From: Microcystis sp. T1-4
GTDB taxonomy: Bacteria > Cyanobacteriota > Cyanobacteriia > Cyanobacteriales > Microcystaceae
Direction of reading: 5' to 3'
Assembly (NCBI RefSeq): GCF_000297435.1
Contig: NZ_CAIP01000224.1
Location: 1 to 12,950, forward strand
Length of the DNA: 12,950 bases
Positions within the stretch are counted from its first letter, which is position 1, and each line of letters begins with the position of its first letter. Shown here one piece after another: positions 1 through 6,837 of this stretch. Position numbers and translations under genes: made by a program. Below the pieces are notes generated by a model. It saw only the letters and a list, made by a program, of their open reading frames with translations. It was not told the origin of the DNA and made no database searches.

Positions 1-1
1 T

Positions 2-670
2 TTCCCAGTAACAGATAAAGCCATCGGAATTGACTTAGGAATTAGTAGTTTAGTAATTACTAGCGATGGCGATAAAGTATCTAATCCTAAGCATTTTAAG
101 AAACATTATCAGAGGTTGCGAAAAGCACAAAAAAATCTTTCTAGAAAACAGAAAGGGTCAAAAAATCGGGAAAAAGCAAGAATCAAAGTAGCCAGAATTC
201 ACGCTCAAATCACCGATAGTAGAAAAGACCATCTACACAAGCTAACCACTCAATTAGTCCGTGAAAACCAAACGATTGTGGTTGAGAATTTAGCCGTCAA
301 GAATATGGTCAAAAACCCTAAATTATCTCAGGCAATATCTGATGTAAGCTGGGGAGAAATAACCCGACAATTAGCCTATAAATGCCGTTGGTATGGGAGA
401 AATTACATCGAAATAGATAGATGGTTTCCTAGCTCTAAAAGGTGTAGTAATTGCGGGTATATTGCTGAGAAAATGCCGTTAAATATTCGAGAGTGGGATT
501 GTCCAATCTGTGGGACTCACCATGACCGAGATATTAACGCCAGTAAAAACATTTTGGCCGCAGGGCTTGCGGTGTCAGTCTGTAGAGCGACCATAAGACC
601 AGAACAGAGTAAATCTGTTAAGGCAGGTGCGGAACCCCGCAAGGGAAAGAAGCAGAAACCTAAATCGTGA
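2..670 (+). CDS. tnpB: RNA-guided endonuclease TnpB, IS200/IS605 family (5' end missing)
   Basis: The reading frame is open from base 2 with no start codon, so the gene begins outside the window; about 222 codons are visible. A TTG at 116 gives a formal start but lies inside the domain and is not the real one. Visible residues 8-14 (IGIDLGI) are the RuvC-I motif with its catalytic Asp, VVENLAVKNM near residue 95 carries the RuvC-II Glu, and HDRDINASKNI near 175 is RuvC-III. A zinc finger CSNC...CPIC (cysteines near 148, 151, 167, 170) lies between II and III. All three acidic motifs are present, so the nuclease may be active. TnpB proteins cut DNA under guidance of an omega RNA from the element's 3' end and help retain the element. 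The basic tail ends in KGKKQKPKS. Only the missing N-terminus prevents a full verdict on integrity. Confidence 0.93.
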   Translation, partial: FPVTDKAIGIDLGISSLVITSDGDKVSNPKHFKKHYQRLRKAQKNLSRKQKGSKNREKARIKVARIHAQITDSRKDHLHKLTTQLVRENQTIVVENLAVKNMVKNPKLSQAISDVSWGEITRQLAYKCRWYGRNYIEIDRWFPSSKRCSNCGYIAEKMPLNIREWDCPICGTHHDRDINASKNILAAGLAVSVCRATIRPEQSKSVKAGAEPRKGKKQKPKS

Positions 671-681
671 GGTTTGGGAAT

Positions 682-703
682 CGCCGTCCGTTTTACGGCG
701 GCG
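682..703 (+). other. IS right-end hairpin, predicted 3' end of the omega RNA scaffold
   Basis: CGCCG-T-CCGT, loop TTT, ACGG-CGGCG gives a nine-pair stem with one bulged T, eleven bases after the tnpB stop. Position and shape fit the imperfect subterminal hairpin of IS200/IS605 right ends. In characterised TnpB systems the omega RNA scaffold covers the 3' end of tnpB and the right end, and the guide is the host sequence just outside the element. RNA expression here is inferred. Confidence 0.7.
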
Positions 704-728
704 AGGATGTCAAAATTAAAGAAACATC

Positions 729-734
729 TATACT
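729..734 (+). promoter_or_regulatory. Possible -10 box upstream of the coiled-coil gene
   Basis: TATACT matches five of six bases of the TATAAT consensus and lies 18 bases before the ATG at 753. No convincing -35 hexamer is found 16-18 bases upstream; that stretch is the tail of the IS right end. It is a weak prediction. Confidence 0.2.
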
Positions 735-752
735 GATAGCTGGTTAATTTTT

Positions 753-1103
753 ATGAAAACTCTTGCCGATACGGACTTAAAAAGGCTAGAAGACTTAATT
801 ATCAACGGACAAAAAGCGCTCGAGACTCGTTTCACGGCGATCGAGAATAGTATCGTCGAAATTAAGGCTTATATTGGCGAAATTAAAGCTGATATTAAGG
901 AAATCAAGCAAGATGTTAAATCCCTAGAGATAGGACAGGCAAAATTAACCGAAAGAGTCGAAGGGATGGATAATCGCCTCAAAATAGTCGAGGGCAGTCA
1001 AAAAAATCAAATTTGGGCATTGATAACCATTTTAGGCGGTTCACTGATTACCGCTTCCGTCGGTTTGCTGATCGCTATTTTACGCTTTGTCTTGTTTAAG
1101 TAA
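753..1103 (+). CDS. Small coiled-coil protein with C-terminal membrane anchor, function unknown
   Basis: This 116-residue protein is not recognised as a named family. Residues about 23-83 are a charged, heptad-patterned helix; EIK recurs at 36, 43 and 50, exactly seven apart, which strongly suggests a coiled coil and oligomerisation. Residues about 87-111 (WALITILGGSLITASVGLLI and following) form one hydrophobic membrane segment, leaving a very short tail FVLFK. The expected topology is a long cytoplasmic coiled coil tethered by its C-terminus. It ends 12 bases before the minC start on the same strand, so it is probably co-transcribed with minC. Only 39 bases separate its ATG from the inferred end of the upstream IS. 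No strong Shine-Dalgarno is seen. A role with the Min proteins is suggested only by position; similar coiled-coil/TM proteins occur in many contexts. Confidence 0.8.
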   Translation: MKTLADTDLKRLEDLIINGQKALETRFTAIENSIVEIKAYIGEIKADIKEIKQDVKSLEIGQAKLTERVEGMDNRLKIVEGSQKNQIWALITILGGSLITASVGLLIAILRFVLFK

Positions 1104-1115
1104 AAAATTATCTTT

Positions 1116-1943
1116 ATGGATGAAACTAAAACCGGAATAAATCAAGAAATCGACCTAGAAACCGAAAAAATTGAGCCATTAGCCTCGGTAAGGTCGAGAT
1201 ACGCCCAAATCCACCTAAAAAGTGAGGGTGAGAAATTGGTGCTAATTTTACCCAAAACCAGTGCCGGAGAGACAAGTCAGGATTGGACAGATATCTTGAC
1301 AGGATTGAAATATTATCTCCGTAATAGCGGCCAAAATAGCCCCGCTAGAACACCAGTACACCTACAGGCCAACGATCGCCTGATGGATACGCGCCAACTA
1401 CAAGCGATCGCCACAATTTTAGACAGCGCCGAATTACCCCTACATACCATCCAAACCCAAAGAAGACAAACCGCAGTGGCAGCGGCAACTATGGGTTACA
1501 ATGTCGAACAAATGCGATCGAGTCCCACGGTTTTTGGGGACGAGCAACCGCTGCCATCCCTCCTCGCCGAACCTTTGTACTTAAAAACCACCCTGCGATC
1601 GGGTGTAGAAATCCGTCACCCGGGTACAGTTATAATCATGGGCGATGTCAACCCCGGCGGATCGATCGTCGCTGATGGCGATATATTAGTTTGGGGGAGT
1701 TTGCGCGGTGTGGCCCATGCCGGATTCCGCGGCGATCGAGCGGCGGTAATTATGGCCCTGCGAATCGATTTAACTCAACTGAGGATCGCGGAATTAGTGG
1801 CACGGGCCCCGGCTTTAGATAGCGATCGCATGGAACCAGAAATTGCCTGTACCAGCGAAGGAGGAATTCGCATCATTGGGGCTTATAATTTTTCCAGAAC
1901 CTACACATTTAAAGATAAAGTGGGGTGGGTCGAAAAAAGGTGA
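1116..1943 (+). CDS. minC: Septum site-determining protein MinC
   Basis: MinC inhibits FtsZ polymerisation and, when recruited by MinD to the membrane, blocks division away from mid-cell. The C-terminal beta-helical domain is clear: LRSGVEIRHPG (160-170), GDVNPGG (176-182), ADGDILVWGSLRGVAHAG (186-203) and the trailing ALRIDLTQLRIAELVARAP region. The N-terminal FtsZ-inhibiting domain (roughly 28-130) is present in length but weakly conserved, as usual for this family. The first 25 residues are acidic and low in similarity. At 275 residues it is slightly longer than the enterobacterial protein. The ATG at 1116 follows the small coiled-coil gene by 12 bases. The stop at 1941-1943 is followed immediately by heptamer repeats, which separate it from minD by 187 bases, a much wider spacing than minD-minE. 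Confidence 0.96.
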   Translation: MDETKTGINQEIDLETEKIEPLASVRSRYAQIHLKSEGEKLVLILPKTSAGETSQDWTDILTGLKYYLRNSGQNSPARTPVHLQANDRLMDTRQLQAIATILDSAELPLHTIQTQRRQTAVAAATMGYNVEQMRSSPTVFGDEQPLPSLLAEPLYLKTTLRSGVEIRHPGTVIIMGDVNPGGSIVADGDILVWGSLRGVAHAGFRGDRAAVIMALRIDLTQLRIAELVARAPALDSDRMEPEIACTSEGGIRIIGAYNFSRTYTFKDKVGWVEKR

Positions 1944-1944
1944 G

Positions 1945-1993
1945 CAGTGACCAGTAAACAGTGATCAGTAAACAGTGATCAGTAAACAGTGAT
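1945..1993. repeat. Heptamer array, seven CAGTRAN units
   Basis: One base after the minC stop, seven contiguous 7-bp units run CAGTGAC then alternate CAGTAAA and CAGTGAT three times, giving a 14-bp higher-order period. The last unit is part of a short inverted repeat, CAGTGA-TTCAG-TCACTG (1987-2003). Heptanucleotide short tandem repeats are a known feature of cyanobacterial genomes. Confidence 0.9.
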
Positions 1994-2048
1994 TCAGTCA
2001 CTGGTAAAAATAGCGATTAACTGCGTTGAAACGAAAAACTCTATAAAA

Positions 2049-2125
2049 CTGATAACTGATAACTGATAACTGATAACTGATAACTGATAACTGATAACTA
2101 ATAACTGATAACTGATAACTGATAT
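2049..2125. repeat. Heptamer array (CTGATAA), about eleven units, abutting minD
   Basis: Seven perfect CTGATAA units (2049-2097) are followed by one variant CTAATAA (2098-2104), two perfect units and one ending in CTGATAT. The array stops five bases before the minD ATG and so occupies the place where a ribosome-binding site would be. On this strand it contains TGA and TAA in all three frames; on the other strand it is stop-free. On the complementary strand the unit can be written CAGTTAT, sharing the CAGT core with the 1945-1993 array but inverted. Confidence 0.93.
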
Positions 2126-2130
2126 AAATT

Positions 2131-2931
2131 ATGGCTCGTGTAATTGTGGTGACATCGGGAAAGGGAGGAGTCGGTAAAACGACGGTAACGGCGAACTTAG
2201 GTTCAGCCTTATCTCAATTAGGCTGTCGAGTCGCCCTTGTCGATGCCGATTTCGGACTAAGAAATCTCGATTTATTGTTAGGATTAGAACAGCGTATCGT
2301 TTATACTGCCCTCGATGTGGTGGCGGGAGATTGTAGCCTTGATAAAGCTTTAGTTAAGGATAAAAGACAGGAAAATCTGGTCTTATTACCGGCGGCACAA
2401 AATCGTACCAAAGAGGCAATTACTGCCGATCAAATGAAGGATTTAGTCGCCCAATTGTCAAAAAGTTATGACTATGTATTGATTGATTGCCCAGCAGGAA
2501 TTGAAATGGGTTTTCGCAATGCGATCGCACCTGCCCAAGAAGCGATCATCGTTACTACCCCAGAAATGTCGGCGGTGAGAGATGCCGATCGGGTGGTGGG
2601 ATTACTAGAAAGCGAGGATATTAAAAGTATCCGTCTGATTGTCAACCGGCTGCGGCCGGAAATGATTCAACTTAACCAGATGATCAGCGTCGAGGATATT
2701 CTCGACCTCTTGGTAATTCCCCTGTTGGGGATTATTCCCGACGATCAAAAAATTATTATTTCCACTAATAAAGGGGAACCATTAGTATTAGAGGAGAAGA
2801 CCTCTCTCCCCGCCATGGCCTTTAGAAACATTGCCCAACGTTTACAGGGTCGCGATGTGCCGTTTCTAGATTTAATGGCTGGTCAGGAAGGTTTTCTTAC
2901 TCGTCTGCGTCGTCGCTTATTTGGGCCCTAA
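2131..2931 (+). CDS. minD: Septum site-determining ATPase MinD
   Basis: MinD is a ParA/MinD-family ATPase that dimerises with ATP, binds the membrane, recruits MinC, and is released by MinE. The deviant Walker A GKGGVGKTT (10-18) has the signature Lys11 and Lys16. VDADFGLRNLDLLLG (37-51) is the switch region with Asp40, and LIDCPAG (117-123) is the Walker B area. The nucleotide-base motif NRLRP follows near 172. The last 12 residues FLTRLRRRLFGP are an amphipathic basic helix, the membrane-targeting sequence. At 266 residues the length is normal. The ATG at 2131 gives the canonical MARVIVVTSGKGG N-terminus, so the start is secure although no Shine-Dalgarno exists; the upstream bases are heptamer repeats. 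minE follows after 29 bases. Confidence 0.98.
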   Translation: MARVIVVTSGKGGVGKTTVTANLGSALSQLGCRVALVDADFGLRNLDLLLGLEQRIVYTALDVVAGDCSLDKALVKDKRQENLVLLPAAQNRTKEAITADQMKDLVAQLSKSYDYVLIDCPAGIEMGFRNAIAPAQEAIIVTTPEMSAVRDADRVVGLLESEDIKSIRLIVNRLRPEMIQLNQMISVEDILDLLVIPLLGIIPDDQKIIISTNKGEPLVLEEKTSLPAMAFRNIAQRLQGRDVPFLDLMAGQEGFLTRLRRRLFGP

Positions 2932-2960
2932 ACTCTCTCATCTCAACCCCTTAACCTACT

Positions 2961-3248
2961 ATGAATGACCTGATCGATAAACTTCTCGCATGGCGAGGTT
3001 CGGGCAAAAGTGGCGACCAAGCTAAAAAACGTTTAAAACTTATTCTGGCCCATGATCGCGCCGATCTTAGTCCCGAAATTCTCAATATGATGCGTCAAGA
3101 AATCTTAGAAGTGGTCAGTCGTTATCTTGATATCGACACCGAGGAAACCGAGTTACTCCTAGAAAGTGACCAACGAACTACAGCCCTGATTGCTAATTTT
3201 CCGATTCGTCGGATCAAACGCCGTCCTTTAACCGAGAAATTGCCATGA
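2961..3248 (+). CDS. minE: Cell division topological specificity factor MinE
   Basis: MinE stimulates the MinD ATPase and so drives removal of MinCD from the membrane, giving oscillation and septum placement. The protein of 95 residues fits the family length. Residues about 20-35, with AKKRLKLILAHDRADLSP, are the conserved anti-MinCD/MinD-binding segment. Residues about 37-85 form the topological specificity domain, with LNMMRQEILEVVSRYLDID and a basic stretch FPIRRIKRRPL. The N-terminal DLIDKLLAW is a likely membrane-contacting amphipathic helix. It follows minD by 29 bases and its stop TGA overlaps the ATG of the next small gene (ATGA at 3245-3248). Confidence 0.97.
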   Translation: MNDLIDKLLAWRGSGKSGDQAKKRLKLILAHDRADLSPEILNMMRQEILEVVSRYLDIDTEETELLLESDQRTTALIANFPIRRIKRRPLTEKLP

Positions 3249-3433
3249 AAACTACACCGATCGAGCTTTGTCTTAGTCTAGCGGTTAGTCCCTTCCTTCT
3301 CTCCTATCTAGCCCTGCGTTCCCTCAATCATTGGTTAATTGAATTGGGCCAGGAAAGTGAGGAAGTGTTTCGCGGCGATCGCTTACCCCTTCTCAATATT
3401 GCCGATCAGTTACCGGCAAACAGTGACCGATGA
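3245..3433 (+). CDS. Small hydrophobic protein translationally coupled to minE, function unknown
   Basis: This ORF of 62 residues starts inside the minE stop in an ATGA overlap, a classic sign of translational coupling. I do not recognise the family. Residues about 6-27 (IELCLSLAVSPFLLSYLALR) form one hydrophobic helix, possibly membrane-spanning with a helix-breaking Pro16. The remainder is polar, with an acidic patch GQESEE (35-40) and a short LPLLNIADQLP segment. A HIP1 palindrome lies within the gene (3375-3382). It is the last gene before a 322-base gap, so it ends the min transcription unit if there is one. A membrane accessory of the Min system is an inference from position only; a chance ORF is the alternative, but the overlap and ordinary codon use make a real gene more likely. 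Confidence 0.65.
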   Translation: MKTTPIELCLSLAVSPFLLSYLALRSLNHWLIELGQESEEVFRGDRLPLLNIADQLPANSDR

Positions 3434-3603
3434 TCTTTTCTGGAAAGAGTTACCAGGAAAAAAGTCCTTTTGCTCCTGAAAAGAGGCTAGGATAGTGAAA
3501 TTTTTGTTAAAAATTGCAAAAAATGTGATTCTTTGGGATAAAGTCTCATTTTTGACAAACCCTAAGAACTAATCATTTCAACAAAGTACATCCCGATATA
3601 TCA

Positions 3604-3653
3604 GGGAACAGGGGATAGGGATTTAGGGAGATAGGGATTTAGGGAGATAGGGA
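3604..3653 (+). repeat. G-rich tandem repeat, 16-bp unit, possible G-quadruplex
   Basis: The 16-bp unit GATAGGGATTTAGGGA occurs at 3614-3629 and 3630-3645, with a partial copy at 3646-3653. Including flanks there are seven runs of at least three G on the plus strand, mostly separated by three to five bases, which satisfies the usual four-tract quadruplex pattern. Confidence 0.8.
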
Positions 3654-3669
3654 AATTTCAGCTAAATTA

Positions 3670-3708
3670 CCCACTGCCCCACTACCCCAACACCCAACAC
3701 CCCACCCC
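3670..3708 (-). repeat. C-rich tract, G-quadruplex motif on the minus strand
   Basis: Six runs of three or four C occur within 39 bases, with spacers of one to four bases. Read on the minus strand this is a strong quadruplex pattern. It lies 17 bases after the plus-strand G-rich repeat. Confidence 0.75.
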
Positions 3709-3709
3709 A

Positions 3710-3735
3710 CTCCTAACTCCTAACTCCTAACTCCT
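3710..3735. repeat. Heptamer repeat CTCCTAA, three units plus a partial copy
   Basis: CTCCTAA is repeated at 3710-3716, 3717-3723 and 3724-3730, followed by CTCCTT. The repeat ends about 20 bases before the ppc ATG and lies in its probable leader. Like the CTGATAA array, it carries a TAA in every frame on the coding strand. Confidence 0.85.
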
Positions 3736-3755
3736 TTTCACTTTTTACTGAAATT

Positions 3756-6700
3756 ATGAGCGTCCTTGTCCCCTCGACCGAAACCGAACAGGATATTTTC
3801 ACCACTTCCAACCTGTTTCTGCAGCAAAGACTGAAATTAACCGAAGATTTATGGAAAGAAGTCTTGGTCTCCGAATGTGGTCAAGAATTAGTCGATTTAC
3901 TGGAATTACTGCGCCATCTCTGTTCTGAGGAAGGACAAGTGACCGATGATAGTGCGGAAGCAACGATCGCCAAAATGATTGAAGACTTGGAACTAGGGGA
4001 AGCGATCAAAGTCACCCGCGCTTTTGCCCTCTATTTCCAGTTAATCAATATCATCGAACAACACTACGAACAAAGGGATCAGCAACTACTGCGACGGACG
4101 GTGATCGGGGAAGAAAACGAAAGTCCCAAGACAGACCCAACGCAAAAAAGCATTTTAGCCACCATTGTGGGGGCTGATTGGCTAGAAAAAACCCTGAACG
4201 GGTCCGATAATTCCAGCCCAAAATCGGGACTATTTCACTGGTTATTTCCCTATCTCAAACAGGTTAACGTCCCCCCCCAAGAAATCCAGCGTCTTCTCGA
4301 TCAGTTAGATATTCGTCTGGTTTTTACGGCCCACCCGACGGAAATTGTCCGTCATACCATTCGCATTAAACAGCGCCGCATCTCGGGCATTCTCGAAAAA
4401 CTCGACCAAGCAGAAGAAATCTTTCGCAGCATGGGGTTAACTAACTCCAGAGAAGCACAAACAGTCACCAAACAGTTAAAAGAAGAAATACGTTTTTGGT
4501 GGCGAACAGATGAACTACATCAATTTAAACCCACCGTCGTCGATGAGGTGGATTATGCCCTGCACTACTTCGATGAAGTTCTCTTCGATTCCCTACCCCA
4601 GTTAACCCTGCGTCTGCAGCAAAGCCTACAATCCTCCTTTCCCCGTTTACAAGCGCCGAAAAATAACTTCTGTCGCTTCGGTTCTTGGGTGGGAGGGGAT
4701 CGGGATGGCAATCCCTCCGTTACCCCCGAAGTCACCTGGAAAACCTGCTGTTATCAGCGCAATCTGGTTATTAAAAAATATCTCGATGCTATTCACGACC
4801 TGACCAGTATTTTAAGCGCCTCCCTGCACTGGTGTCACGTCTTGCCGGAGTTGCTGGACTCTCTAGACAGAGATAAACAGCAAATGCCCGAAATCTATAG
4901 CCAGTTGGCCATCCGCTACCGTCAGGAACCCTATCGCCTGAAATTGGCCTTTATTCAAAAACGTCTGGAAAATACCTGCGATCGCAATAACCGCCTCAAT
5001 GACCCGGAAGAACGACAATTATTAACTAAACTCAACGAAACCAACATCTATCGCTCCGGTTCCGAGTTTTTAGCCGAATTAAAGCTATTACAGCGCAGTC
5101 TCTTGCAAACTGGTCTTTCCTGTCAAGAACTCGAGCAACTGATCGCCCAAGTAGAGATTTTTGGCTTTGTCCTGACTCAGTTAGATTTTCGGCAAGAATC
5201 CACCCGTCATGCCGAATGTATCGAAGAAATCGCCGCCTATCTCGGAGTTTTACCGAAACCCTATGGCAAATTAACCGAATCAGAAAAAATCGCCTGGTTA
5301 GTGGAGGAATTAAAAACCCGTCGGCCCCTAATTCCCCGGGAAATGCCCTTCTCGGAAAGAACCTGCGAAACCATTGAAACCCTGCGAGTTTTAAGAAGTC
5401 TGCAAGGGGAATTTGGTCTGGAAATCTGCCAAACCTACATTATCAGCATGACCAACGAGGCCAGCGATGTGCTAGAAGTGCTGTTATTAGCCCAAGAAGC
5501 CGGTTTATACGACCCCGCCACTAGCCGCAGTTCCCTCCGCATCGTTCCCCTCTTTGAAACCGTCGATGACCTCAAACACGCCCCCGGCATCATGCAGACT
5601 TTGTTTGAATTGCCCCTCTATCGGGCAGCCCTAGCCGGCGGTTACGACCATTTAGCGGCTTTAAACGGGGAGGAAGTGACCCCGGAACCGGCCATCCTCG
5701 AACCGAGTAATTTACAGGAGATTATGGTGGGTTACTCCGATAGTAACAAGGATTCCGGCTTTTTAAGCAGTAATTGGGAAATTCATAAGGCCCAGAAGGC
5801 TTTACAGAAAACCGCTAAACAATACGGCGTGGATCTACGTCTTTTTCATGGCCGGGGCGGTTCCGTCGGTCGCGGTGGTGGACCGGCCTACGCCGCTATC
5901 CTCGCCCAACCCCGGGGAACTATTAACGGTCGCATTAAAATCACGGAACAGGGCGAGGTTTTAGCCTCGAAATACTCCTTACCGGAATTGGCCTTGTATA
6001 ACCTCGAAACGGCCGTAACGGCAGTCATACAGGCAAGTTTACTGGGCAGTGGTTTTGATGATCTCGAACCCTGGAATCGCATTATGGAGGACTTGGCCAC
6101 CTGTTCACGGCAAACCTATCGCAGTTTGATTTATGAAGAACCGGACTTTTTAGACTTCTTTCTGTCCGTGACTCCCATTCCTGAAATTAGTCTTTTACAG
6201 ATTAGTTCCCGACCAGCCCGCCGGAAAAGTGGTCAACAGGATTTAAGTACCCTGCGGGCAATTCCCTGGGTGTTTAGTTGGACCCAAACCCGTTTTCTTT
6301 TACCGGCTTGGTATGGTTTAGGGACAGCTTTACAGATGTTTCTCGATGATTCTCCTAACCGAAATTTGGAATTGTTACGCCATTTTTATCACAAGTGGCC
6401 TTTCTTCCAGATGGTGATTTCTAAGGCAGAAATGACTCTATCAAAGGTGGATCTACAGATGGCCTATCACTACGTCAGTGAACTTTCTAAACAGGAAGAT
6501 CGAGAACGTTTTGAACGTCTGTTTGAAAGGATTAAAGAGGAATATAATCGCACTAGCGAGATTGTTCTCCAGATCACTGGCGAGAAACATTTATTAGATA
6601 ATGATCCGAGTTTACAGCGCTCGGTGCAGTTACGCAACGGTTCGATCGTTCCCCTCGGTTTCCTACAGGTGTCTCTCCTGAAGCGTTTACGTCAATACAA

Positions 6701-6812
6701 TAGTCAAGCTCAATCCGGTGTGATTCATTTCCGCTATTCTAAAGAGGAGTTATTAAGGGGTGCTTTAATGACGATTAATGGTATTGCCGCAGGGATGAGA
6801 AATACCGGTTGA
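3756..6812 (+). CDS. ppc: Phosphoenolpyruvate carboxylase
   Basis: Ppc carboxylates phosphoenolpyruvate with bicarbonate to oxaloacetate in the cytoplasm, refilling the TCA cycle and feeding aspartate-family synthesis; in cyanobacteria it is a major non-Rubisco carbon-fixing step. The catalytic motifs are intact: TAHPTEIVRHT with His193, GSWVGGDRDGNPSVT (309-323) with its Arg, VGYSDSNKDSG (658-668), and FHGRGGSVGRGGGPA (697-711) with His698. The C-terminus ends in GMRNTG, matching the conserved tail that reaches the active site. The 1018-residue length suits the cyanobacterial enzyme. The plant-type N-terminal phosphorylation serine motif is absent. The ATG at 3756 has no Shine-Dalgarno but gives a usual N-terminus. 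Flanking gaps of 322 and 474 bases suggest it is transcribed alone. Confidence 0.98.
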   Translation: MSVLVPSTETEQDIFTTSNLFLQQRLKLTEDLWKEVLVSECGQELVDLLELLRHLCSEEGQVTDDSAEATIAKMIEDLELGEAIKVTRAFALYFQLINIIEQHYEQRDQQLLRRTVIGEENESPKTDPTQKSILATIVGADWLEKTLNGSDNSSPKSGLFHWLFPYLKQVNVPPQEIQRLLDQLDIRLVFTAHPTEIVRHTIRIKQRRISGILEKLDQAEEIFRSMGLTNSREAQTVTKQLKEEIRFWWRTDELHQFKPTVVDEVDYALHYFDEVLFDSLPQLTLRLQQSLQSSFPRLQAPKNNFCRFGSWVGGDRDGNPSVTPEVTWKTCCYQRNLVIKKYLDAIHDLTSILSASLHWCHVLPELLDSLDRDKQQMPEIYSQLAIRYRQEPYRLKLAFIQKRLENTCDRNNRLNDPEERQLLTKLNETNIYRSGSEFLAELKLLQRSLLQTGLSCQELEQLIAQVEIFGFVLTQLDFRQESTRHAECIEEIAAYLGVLPKPYGKLTESEKIAWLVEELKTRRPLIPREMPFSERTCETIETLRVLRSLQGEFGLEICQTYIISMTNEASDVLEVLLLAQEAGLYDPATSRSSLRIVPLFETVDDLKHAPGIMQTLFELPLYRAALAGGYDHLAALNGEEVTPEPAILEPSNLQEIMVGYSDSNKDSGFLSSNWEIHKAQKALQKTAKQYGVDLRLFHGRGGSVGRGGGPAYAAILAQPRGTINGRIKITEQGEVLASKYSLPELALYNLETAVTAVIQASLLGSGFDDLEPWNRIMEDLATCSRQTYRSLIYEEPDFLDFFLSVTPIPEISLLQISSRPARRKSGQQDLSTLRAIPWVFSWTQTRFLLPAWYGLGTALQMFLDDSPNRNLELLRHFYHKWPFFQMVISKAEMTLSKVDLQMAYHYVSELSKQEDRERFERLFERIKEEYNRTSEIVLQITGEKHLLDNDPSLQRSVQLRNGSIVPLGFLQVSLLKRLRQYNSQAQSGVIHFRYSKEELLRGALMTINGIAAGMRNTG

Positions 6813-6837
6813 TTACAGATAATTAATGGTAGTTTTC

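Larger units (their letters stand above)
1..713 (+). mobile_element. IS200/IS605-family element, 3' part (left end outside window)
   Basis: The segment contains the C-terminal two thirds or so of a TnpB and then a GC-rich hairpin (682-703) followed by GATGTCAA, the layout of a right end of this family. These elements have no terminal inverted repeats; they carry subterminal hairpins and are cut at short tetranucleotides. TCAA at 710-713 matches the right-end cleavage tetranucleotide known for IS608, so the boundary is inferred to be after 713. The left end and any tnpA lie outside the window, so the element may be a complete tnpA-tnpB copy or a tnpB-only derivative. Confidence 0.8.
3434..3755. 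other. Gap between min cluster and ppc
   Basis: The first part (3434-3600) is AT-rich. It holds a small dyad AATTTTT-GTT-AAAAATT (3499-3515) and a weak promoter-like pair TTGCAA...GATAAA (17-base spacing, four of six matches each). A TTGACA occurs at 3552-3557 with no good -10. The second part is the G-rich, C-rich and CTCCTAA repeats listed separately. No credible ORF or RNA gene is seen. The ppc promoter should be here but cannot be placed. Confidence 0.6.

Noticed and set aside
116..670. tnpB as a complete 184-residue gene starting at TTG 116
   Set aside because: The frame is open back to base 2 and includes the RuvC-I motif upstream of 116, so the gene is cut by the window edge.
3587..3601. 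NtcA-type site GTA-N8-TAC upstream of ppc
   Set aside because: The sequence reads GTA-N8-TAT, missing the last base of the core, and has no -10 box at the expected distance.
3614..3653. Possible CRISPR-like direct repeats
   Set aside because: The 16-bp units are directly adjacent with no unique spacers and no cas genes are present; heptamer arrays fail for the same reason.
5888..6100. Reverse-strand open frame of 70 codons inside ppc
   Set aside because: It lies opposite a highly conserved catalytic region of ppc, has no recognisable protein features, and is explained by codon bias of the real gene. The same holds for minus-strand frames at 8234-8440, 8747-8977 and 11470-12369.
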